Shown here piece by piece: positions 5,850-11,149 of a DNA stretch of 11,149 nucleotides. The notes under the pieces were generated by a model. That model worked only from the letters and a program-made list of their open reading frames with translations, did no database searches and was not told the origin of the DNA. A program made the translations under genes and the position numbers. The stretch is from Desulfuromonadaceae bacterium GWC2_58_13 (GTDB lineage: Bacteria; Desulfobacterota; Desulfuromonadia; Desulfuromonadales; Trichloromonadaceae), in contig MHXM01000046.1 in assembly GCA_001825565.1 (NCBI GenBank), positions 1 through 11,149 of the forward strand, written 5' to 3'. Numbering within the stretch: position 1 is the stretch's first letter; the number at the start of each line of letters is the position of its first letter.

Positions 5850-7073
5850 CTACCGCGGTTTCGGCAGCAACGCCGCCAGCAACACGGCCACCCCGGTAAG
5901 CGCCGCCGAAGCCAGATAGCTCGCGGCGAAACTGCCGGTGGTTTCGGCCAGCAGGCCGGCGCTGGCCGGGCCGATGGTCTGGCCGATGGCGAAGCCGAAG
6001 GTGATCAGGGAAAAAGCCGAGGCCGCCCGGGACAGGCCGAGATAATCGCCGACGGCGGCCGCCATGATGGTCGGGATGGCGAACATCCCCAGGCCGTAGA
6101 GCACCACCGAAGCCTGCACGACCAGCGTCCCCAGTCCCGACCCGGCCAGCAGGTAAGCCAGCGTCTGCAGGGCGAAAACCGCCATCAGCCCCCCCTTGCG
6201 ACCGATCCGGTCGGACAACGAACCGAACAGGATTCCGGAAAAACTCCCGAAAAACCCGACCCACGACCAGAACATGCCGGCGGTCCCCTCGGGAAAGCCG
6301 AACTGCTCCACCAGGGTGGTGACGATAAAGGTGCCGTAGACCATGTAGGTGGCGCCGAACACGGCGTAGAGGGCGCCGAGTTGCAGCAGAATCCGCCCCG
6401 CGCCGGGAGCTTCGTGGGGGACCAAGTCGGTTTCGGCGAGCTGCCGCACGTGGCCGACCGGTTCCAGGCCCAGATCGGCCGGATCGTCCCGCAGCAGCAG
6501 GGCCACCACCAAAGCGATCAGCAGGGAGATCGCCCCAAGAATCAGCCAGCCGCTACGCCAGCCCTGCTCGCCGAGCAGACGGTTGAGATACGGGATGAGA
6601 AAACCGGAAAAGATGATGCCGACCCCGTTGCCGGCCACCATCAGACCGGCCGCCCGCCCTCGCCGCTCGCGGCGGAACCAGTGGGAGACCAGCACCATCA
6701 CCGGGATGTTGGCAAAACCGCCGCCGGCCCCCACCAGCACATAGAGGGCAAAGATCACGGCGAACTGGTGGCTGCGGGAGATGCCGAGCAGACAGATGGC
6801 AATCAGCGCCAACCCGAGGGAAATCAACAGGCGCGGCTTGAACCGGCGCAACAGAAAAGGGGCCAGAGCCACCGAAGCGAGGTAGCCGGCAAAGTTCCCG
6901 GTGCTGATGAATCCCATCTGGTCGTAGCCGAAACCGAGCCCTGCGCGCATCGCCGGCAGCAACATGCCGAAGGCGAAACGAGCCAGTCCGAAGCAGGCAA
7001 ACAGGGTCAGGGCTCCGGAAAAGGCAATCACCCAGCCGTAATGAAAAGGCCATCTGCCGGTTCGAACATTCAT
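5850..7073 (-). CDS. Major facilitator superfamily transporter, YbfB/YjiJ-like
   Basis: This 407-residue inner-membrane protein has about twelve hydrophobic helices in two halves, split by a polar loop at about residues 194-226. The motif FGLARFAFGMLLPAM (28-42) in the first helix is characteristic of YbfB/YjiJ-type MFS proteins. An MFS motif A-like loop, GSLSDRIGRKGG (284-295), lies between helices of the second half; 'RRERRGRAAGLMVAGNGVG' (135-153) is the usual substrate-path region of the first half. The substrate cannot be told from sequence; small-molecule efflux is the likeliest role. The ATG at 7073 lies 8 bp after the ABC-F stop, and its GAGG ribosome binding site overlaps that stop codon, so the two are probably cotranslated. 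Hydrophobicity, length and codon use look normal; no break was seen. Confidence 0.9.
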   Translation of the reverse strand: MNVRTGRWPFHYGWVIAFSGALTLFACFGLARFAFGMLLPAMRAGLGFGYDQMGFISTGNFAGYLASVALAPFLLRRFKPRLLISLGLALIAICLLGISRSHQFAVIFALYVLVGAGGGFANIPVMVLVSHWFRRERRGRAAGLMVAGNGVGIIFSGFLIPYLNRLLGEQGWRSGWLILGAISLLIALVVALLLRDDPADLGLEPVGHVRQLAETDLVPHEAPGAGRILLQLGALYAVFGATYMVYGTFIVTTLVEQFGFPEGTAGMFWSWVGFFGSFSGILFGSLSDRIGRKGGLMAVFALQTLAYLLAGSGLGTLVVQASVVLYGLGMFAIPTIMAAAVGDYLGLSRAASAFSLITFGFAIGQTIGPASAGLLAETTGSFAASYLASAALTGVAVLLAALLPKPR

Positions 7074-7081
7074 GAATTGCC

Positions 7082-8722
7082 TCAGCCCGCCACCATCCGG
7101 TGATCCTGCCCGCTTTTTTGCAGATAGTATTCGTAATCCCCCTCGTAGGGACGCATCTCGCCATGGTCGATCTCGAACACCCGGTTCACCAGGGAGCGCA
7201 GAAAGTGACGGTCGTGGCTGACCAGCACCACGGTGCCGTTGAACCCTTGCAGCGCCGCAAGAAGGATCTCGCGTGACTGGATGTCCAGATGGTTGGTCGG
7301 TTCGTCGAGCACCAGAAAGTTGAGCGGCCGACCCAGCAGGGTGGCCAGCACCAGCCGGCTCTTCTCGCCGCCGGAGAGCTTGTCGACCCGCTTGTCGACG
7401 TCGTCCCCCTGAAACAAAAAGGCGGCGCAGAGATTGCGCAGAACGCCGATGTTGGCGAGCGGCAGGGCGTCCTGCACCGTTTCGAACACGGTCCGCTTGG
7501 GATCGAGCAAGTCCATGGAGTGCTGGCTGAAATAGCCGAGATGGACGTTGGCGCCGATGGTCACGCCGCCGGAGGTCGGCTCGGTCTGCCCGGAAAGCAC
7601 TTTAAGAAAGGTCGACTTGCCGGCGCCGTTGACCCCGACCACGGCGATCTTTTCGCCCCGGCGAATCAGCCCGGAGACGCCGCCGAATACCGATTTGCCG
7701 CCGCCATCCGGCAACGACCAGACTTTGGCCAAGGAGTCGAACTTGACCACGTCGTCGCCTGAGCGGGGCGGCTCGGCGAACTCGAACTTGATGGTTTTCT
7801 GCTCCGGCGGCAGCTCGATGCGCTCGATCTTTTCAATCTTCTTGACCCGCGACTGCACCTGGGCGGCGTGGCTGGCGCGGGCGGCGAAGCGGGCGATGAA
7901 TTCTTCTTCCTTGGCCAGCATCTCCTGCTGGCGGCGGTGGCTGGCGAGCAGTTGCTCGCGGCGGATCTCCCGCTCGCGCAAATAGAAATCGTAGTTGCCG
8001 CCGTAGGTGGTGATGGTGCCGCCGCCGACTTCGATGATGCGGGTCACCAGACGGTTCATGAAATCGCGGTCGTGGCTGGTCATCAGCACCGCTCCCTGGT
8101 ACGTCTCGGCCAACCAGTTTTCGAGCCAGATGATCGATTCGACGTCGAGATGGTTGGTCGGTTCGTCGAGCAGCAGCACGTCGGGGTTGATGGACAGGAT
8201 TTTGGCCAGGGCGATGCGCATCTTCCAGCCGCCGCTGAAGCTCTCGACCGGGCGGTGGTACTGGTCGGGGCCGATACCGAGACCGGTGAGCACGGCCTGG
8301 ACGCGGGCTTCGAGATCGTAGCCGCCACGGTGCTCGAACTCCTCCTGGGCGTCACCATATCTTTCGAGCAAGGCGGCCAGGGCGTCGTCCGCCATCGGCT
8401 CGCCCATGGCCGCTTCCATCGCCTGGATCTGTTCGCCCAACTGCATGGTCCGGGCGGAGGCGGCCATGACTTCCTCCAGCGCGCTGCGGCCGGCCATGTC
8501 GCCGACATCCTGGGAGAAGTAACCGATCACGGTCTTTTTGCCGCAGGTTATTTCACCGCCATCAGCCGTTTCTTCGCCGGTGATCAGGCGGAAAATGGTC
8601 GATTTCCCGGCGCCGTTGGGACCGACCAGGCCGCTGCGGCTGCCGGGCAGAATCTGAAAACTGGCATTCTGGAACAGCACGCGATTGCCGTGCTGGCGGG
8701 TGATGTTGGTCAGGTGAACCAT
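7082..8722 (-). CDS. ABC-F family ATPase (ribosome-associated translation factor or antibiotic-protection protein)
   Basis: This is a soluble protein of 546 residues with two tandem ABC ATPase domains and no membrane segments. Domain 1 has Walker A GPNGAGKST (34-42), signature SGGWK (164-168), Walker B with DEPTNHLD (186-193) and switch His217. Domain 2 has Walker A GVNGAGKST (363-371), signature SGGEK (450-454) and DEPTNHLD (473-480). The linker at about 240-325 is long and basic with an EEFIARFAARASHAAQVQSR helix, the P-site tRNA interaction motif region of ABC-F proteins. Both ATPase sites look intact. ABC-F proteins act on the ribosome, either as translation factors (EttA, Uup, YheS, YbiT) or by ejecting antibiotics; which applies here is unknown. 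The ATG at 8722 has GGAG seven bases upstream; a longer frame runs to 9748 but lies antisense to asd and was rejected. A weak promoter pair, TTGCGC/GCTAAC, may lie at 8754-8781. Confidence 0.95.
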   Translation of the reverse strand: MVHLTNITRQHGNRVLFQNASFQILPGSRSGLVGPNGAGKSTIFRLITGEETADGGEITCGKKTVIGYFSQDVGDMAGRSALEEVMAASARTMQLGEQIQAMEAAMGEPMADDALAALLERYGDAQEEFEHRGGYDLEARVQAVLTGLGIGPDQYHRPVESFSGGWKMRIALAKILSINPDVLLLDEPTNHLDVESIIWLENWLAETYQGAVLMTSHDRDFMNRLVTRIIEVGGGTITTYGGNYDFYLREREIRREQLLASHRRQQEMLAKEEEFIARFAARASHAAQVQSRVKKIEKIERIELPPEQKTIKFEFAEPPRSGDDVVKFDSLAKVWSLPDGGGKSVFGGVSGLIRRGEKIAVVGVNGAGKSTFLKVLSGQTEPTSGGVTIGANVHLGYFSQHSMDLLDPKRTVFETVQDALPLANIGVLRNLCAAFLFQGDDVDKRVDKLSGGEKSRLVLATLLGRPLNFLVLDEPTNHLDIQSREILLAALQGFNGTVVLVSHDRHFLRSLVNRVFEIDHGEMRPYEGDYEYYLQKSGQDHRMVAG

Positions 8723-8870
8723 GTTGAAACTCCGTCGGAAAAAGTCTTGCACTGTTAGCACAGGCGAACCCGCCAGCGCAACCCCCTTTTCTGTTTCGGC
8801 CCGGGAAAACCGCTTGGGGAAAGGCTGAATATTTTTTTGTATTTTTCCTCCATAAACCCATCTCTCCCCC

Positions 8871-8899
8871 TTAATTTTTTTCTGCATTTCGGTTATACT
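8871..8899 (+). promoter_or_regulatory. Candidate sigma70-type promoter of asd
   Basis: TATACT at 8894-8899 matches five of six bases of the -10 consensus. TTAATT at 8871-8876 is a partial -35 at a 17-bp spacer, in a strikingly AT-rich patch. The leader would be about 33 bases, too short for a lysine riboswitch. The heptamer GTTATAC here reads GTATAAC on the other strand, so this -10 could also serve the divergent ABC-F gene, though no good -35 was seen on that side. Confidence 0.5.
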
Positions 8900-8938
8900 C
8901 CAGCAACTTTTACCAAAAACCTCAGCAAGGAGCACATA

Positions 8939-10036
8939 ATGAACGTCGGTATTGTCGGATGGCGGGGCATGGTCGGATCGGTCCTGATGCAGCGCATGCA
9001 GGAAGAAAACGACTTCGCCGGTATCGAACCGGTTTTCTTTTCTACTTCCCAGGCGGGCCAGGCCGCGCCCATGGGCGCCGGTACCCTGAAGAGCGCCGAT
9101 GACATCAACGAGCTGAAAAAGCTCGACGCGATTTTGACCTGCCAGGGCGGAGACTACACCAAGGCCGTCCATTCCGAGCTCCGCAAGGGCGGCTGGAAGG
9201 GCTACTGGATCGACGCCGCCTCGACCCTGCGCATGGAAAAAGATGCGGTCATCATCCTCGATCCGGTCAACCGCAACGTCATCGACAAGGCGCTCAAAAA
9301 CGGCCAGAAAGATTTCATCGGCGGCAACTGCACGGTCAGCCTGATGCTGATGGCCCTGGGCGGACTGTTCCGCAACAACCTGGTCGAGTGGATGACCTCG
9401 ATGACCTACCAGGCCGCCTCCGGCGCCGGCGCCCCCAATATGCGCGAGCTGCTGTCGCAGATGGGCACCTTGTACGGCACCGTCGACACCCTGCTGGCCG
9501 ACCCCGGCTCGGCCATCCTCGAAATCGACCGCAAGGTGACCGCGACCCTGCGCGACGGTTCGATGCCGACCCAGGAGTTCGGCTTTCCGCTGGCGGGCAG
9601 CCTGCTCCCCTGGATCGACCGCGAGGTCGACGACGGCCAGAGCCGCGAAGAATGGAAGGGTCTGGTCGAAACCAACAAGATTCTCGGCACCGAAAAGCCG
9701 ATCCCGGTCGACGGCATCTGCGTCCGGGTCGGCGCCATGCGCTGCCACAGCCAGGCGCTGACCATCAAACTGAATAAAGACGTACCGATCGCCGATCTCG
9801 AAGCGATGATCGCCAACGACAACGAGTGGGCCGAGCTGGTTCCCAACACCAAGGCCGACAGCCTGGCCAAACTGACCCCGGCCGCCGTCTCCGGCACCCT
9901 CAAGACCCCGGTCGGCCGCGTCCGCAAGATGAAGATGGGGCCCCAGTATCTTTCGGCCTTCACCTGCGGCGACCAGCTGCTGTGGGGCGCCGCCGAGCCG
10001 CTGCGGCGGATGGTCCGCATTCTCGGCGAAAAGTAA
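8939..10036 (+). CDS. asd: Aspartate-semialdehyde dehydrogenase
   Basis: Asd reduces L-aspartyl-4-phosphate to aspartate semialdehyde with NADPH, the branch point to lysine/diaminopimelate, threonine and methionine. The 365-residue protein closely follows E. coli Asd (367 aa) over its full length. Visible features are the nucleotide-binding loop GWRGMVG (7-13), FFSTSQAGQAAP (33-44), catalytic Cys131 in GGNCTVSLMLM, R263 and general base H270 in CVRVGAMRCHSQ, and QSREEWKG (234-241). The ATG at 8939 follows AAGGAG by 7 bases; upstream in-frame extension to 8837 would run through the promoter region. It stands alone, divergent from the ABC-F gene, with a strong terminator after a repeat doublet. 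This E. coli-like type differs from the shorter Asd class common in many other bacteria, so horizontal origin is possible but not shown. Confidence 0.97.
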   Translation: MNVGIVGWRGMVGSVLMQRMQEENDFAGIEPVFFSTSQAGQAAPMGAGTLKSADDINELKKLDAILTCQGGDYTKAVHSELRKGGWKGYWIDAASTLRMEKDAVIILDPVNRNVIDKALKNGQKDFIGGNCTVSLMLMALGGLFRNNLVEWMTSMTYQAASGAGAPNMRELLSQMGTLYGTVDTLLADPGSAILEIDRKVTATLRDGSMPTQEFGFPLAGSLLPWIDREVDDGQSREEWKGLVETNKILGTEKPIPVDGICVRVGAMRCHSQALTIKLNKDVPIADLEAMIANDNEWAELVPNTKADSLAKLTPAAVSGTLKTPVGRVRKMKMGPQYLSAFTCGDQLLWGAAEPLRRMVRILGEK

Positions 10037-10047
10037 TCCGGCATCCG

Positions 10048-10128
10048 GTAGGGGCAGCCCCCTGTGGCTGCCCTTGTAGGAGTGTTCGCCGGATTTGAAG
10101 AAGGGCGAACACAGGGGTTCGCCCCTAC
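10048..10128. repeat. Inverted doublet of 28-bp hairpin repeats (REPIN-like)
   Basis: Unit 1 (10048-10075) and the reverse complement of unit 2 (10101-10128) share GTAGGGGC, then a variable triplet, then CCCCTGTG, then a second variable triplet, then GCCCTT. The triplets are AGC with GCT in unit 1 and GAA with TTC in unit 2, so each unit folds into a hairpin and all three variable pairs changed together. The two units face each other across 25 bp. In addition, GTGTTCGCC (10082-10090) can pair with GGCGAACAC (10104-10112), competing with the unit 2 hairpin. Confidence 0.8.
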
Positions 10129-10135
10129 GAAAAAC

Positions 10136-10172
10136 AAACAGGGGCCAGGCATTATTGCCTGGCCCCTGTTTT
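10136..10172 (+). terminator. Strong intrinsic terminator of asd
   Basis: A perfect 16-bp stem (10136-10151 with 10156-10171) starting AAACAGGGGCC, with a 4-base loop TTAT, ends in a short T-run. On the opposite strand the stem is followed by TTTGTTTTTCG, so it may work in both directions. It ends only 16 bp before the trmO start codon. Confidence 0.85.
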
Positions 10173-10188
10173 CACTTCGGGAGTCTTC

Positions 10189-10902
10189 GTGGAATTCACC
10201 TTTCGCGCCGTCGGCATCATCCGTTCGTGCTTCAAGGAAAAATTCGGCATCCCCCGCCAGCCGGGGCTGGTGCCCGACGCCCGCGCCACGCTGGAACTCC
10301 TGCCACCCTACAACTGCGCCGAGGCCCTGCGCGGGCTGGAAAATTTCTCCCACCTCTGGCTGCTGTTCGTCTTTCACGCCTGCCCGGACAACCGGGAGCG
10401 CACCACCGTGCGCCCGCCCCGGCTCGGTGGCAATCAGCGTCTCGGCGTCTTCGCCACGCGCGGCACCCACCGCCCCAATCCCATCGGGATGTCGGCAGTG
10501 GAACTGGCCGGCATCGAGCAGGTAAACGGCCAATGGCTGCTGGACCTGAAAGGGGCGGACTTGCTCGACGGCACCCCGATCATCGACATCAAGCCCTACC
10601 TTCCCTACGCCGACAGCCTCCCCGATGCCCGGGGTGGTTTTGCCGACAGCGCCCCGCCCCCGTCGTTGCGGGTTGAGTTCAGCGAGGCAGCCCTGGCCTG
10701 CTGTCGGGAGTTGGAGGCGGACCGACCGGGTCTGCAAACGCTGATCGTGCAGATCCTGCGCTACGACCCCCGTCCTGCCTACCGGAAGAATCAGGAAAGC
10801 GCGAGGATTTACGGCCTGCGGCTGTTCGACCGGGACGTGCGCTGGCAAGCCGGCGACGGCTGGGCCAGGGTAATCGAGATCGTTCCCGCCAAAGCACTTT
10901 AG
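10189..10902 (+). CDS. trmO: tRNA (N6-threonylcarbamoyladenosine(37)-N6)-methyltransferase TrmO
   Basis: TrmO (TsaA/YaeB) methylates the N6 of t6A37 to m6t6A in tRNA-Thr(GGU) using S-adenosylmethionine, tuning decoding. The 237-residue protein matches E. coli TrmO (235 aa) throughout. Family blocks visible are IRSCFKEKFGIPRQPGLV (11-28), GLENFSHLWLLFVFH (49-63), RPPRLGGNQRLGVFATRGTH (75-94) with RPNPIGMS next, DGTPIIDIKPYLPYADSLPDA (127-147) and DPRPAYRK (193-200). The start is GTG at 10189 with GGGAG five bases upstream; no ATG is well placed. The asd terminator stem ends 16 bp before the start, so the promoter must either precede the terminator, leaving trmO dependent on read-through or on a start inside the repeat doublet, or lie within the short gap. 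No promoter was recognised. Confidence 0.95.
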   Translation: MEFTFRAVGIIRSCFKEKFGIPRQPGLVPDARATLELLPPYNCAEALRGLENFSHLWLLFVFHACPDNRERTTVRPPRLGGNQRLGVFATRGTHRPNPIGMSAVELAGIEQVNGQWLLDLKGADLLDGTPIIDIKPYLPYADSLPDARGGFADSAPPPSLRVEFSEAALACCRELEADRPGLQTLIVQILRYDPRPAYRKNQESARIYGLRLFDRDVRWQAGDGWARVIEIVPAKAL

Positions 10903-10934
10903 CGGCTCAACCGTTCAGCCGACTCACCTTTTTT
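10903..10934 (+). terminator. Weak candidate terminator after trmO
   Basis: CGGCT (10903-10907) and AGCCG (10917-10921) form a 5-bp stem directly after the trmO stop codon, and a T-run begins about 7 bases later. The short stem and the gap make this doubtful. Confidence 0.25.
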
Positions 10935-11014
10935 CCAGTTTTCAAACGGGACCAAACTGTGTTACCAATGATGGCTCACCTGTCTCCGCCACATTTCATT
11001 CAAGGACGCATCCG

Positions 11015-11149
11015 ATGTATTTCGACAAGATCGCCCTCCAGGTTCCGACCATCCTGCTCCCCAAAACCGGCCTCGATCTGACCAAGTGGGCGGTGATCGC
11101 CTGCGACCAGTACACTTCGCAGCCCGAGTATTGGGATGAGGTCGAACGA
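11015..11149 (+). CDS. DUF1015 family protein, N-terminal fragment cut by the window end
   Basis: Only the first 45 codons are present. The start is an ATG at 11015 with AAGGA eight bases upstream. The reading VPTILLPKTGLDLTKWAVIA, followed by CDQYTSQPEYWDEVER, matches my memory of the N-terminus of DUF1015 (PF06245-like) proteins, which are about 400 residues and have no firmly established function. The frame is open to the last base of the window. The 112-bp gap from trmO suggests its own promoter, but none is clear. Confidence 0.75.
   Translation, partial: MYFDKIALQVPTILLPKTGLDLTKWAVIACDQYTSQPEYWDEVER

Noticed and set aside
8723..8938. Lysine riboswitch upstream of asd
   Set aside because: The predicted transcript leader is only about 33 bases, and no folded aptamer-like sequence is visible.
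8723..9748. A 342-codon N-terminal extension of the ABC-F frame on the minus strand
   Set aside because: It runs antisense through asd, shows no ABC-F similarity, and the ATG at 8722 has a good ribosome binding site directly before the first ABC domain.
9406..10848. A 480-codon minus-strand open frame across asd and trmO
   Set aside because: It is antisense to two certain genes and crosses two repeat hairpins and a terminator; long antisense frames are expected in GC-rich coding DNA.

Overview
The window looks like a GC-rich chromosomal stretch from a Gram-negative bacterium. The gene mix suggests a Desulfuromonadales/Geobacterales-like deltaproteobacterium: a FimT-PilW-PilV-PilX minor-pilin cluster, a GNAT-HDAC fusion, a DUF1015 protein and GC-rich intergenic hairpin repeats. 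This placement is inference; no rRNA or other decisive marker is present.

Layout. From 55 to 2853, all on the minus strand, lies a type IV pilus minor-pilin operon transcribed fimT-like, pilW, pilV, pilX. Each product has a prepilin or PilX_N-type N-terminus. The left edge carries a perfect 55-bp tandem duplication that falls on the pilX stop codon, so the true end of pilX is uncertain. A glyoxalase I gene (gloA, minus) follows, with a terminator-like hairpin between it and the pilin operon. It is divergent from a 590-codon plus-strand gene that fuses an N-terminal GNAT acetyltransferase to a C-terminal HDAC/acetylpolyamine amidohydrolase with a complete zinc site.

The only long gene-free stretch (5341-5849) is almost filled by an element of about 490 bp. 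It consists of two diverged arms of about 160 bp in inverted orientation. Each arm starts with a GC-rich hairpin followed by an AT-rich hairpin, and differences between the arms preserve the base pairing. It separates the convergent HDAC and MFS genes. To its right is a minus-strand pair: an ABC-F ATPase (7082-8722) and, 8 bp downstream, a YbfB/YjiJ-type MFS transporter (5850-7073).

Divergent from the ABC-F gene is asd (8939-10036), closely similar to the E. coli-type aspartate-semialdehyde dehydrogenase, with a recognisable sigma70-like promoter. Between asd and trmO (10189-10902, tRNA t6A37 methyltransferase) lies a second inverted-doublet repeat with compensatory changes and a strong intrinsic terminator. 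The window ends in the first 45 codons of a DUF1015-family gene.

No CRISPR array, transposase, tRNA or rRNA was seen. The most notable observations are the two structure-conserving inverted repeats, the acetyltransferase-deacetylase fusion, and the stop-creating tandem duplication at the left edge.
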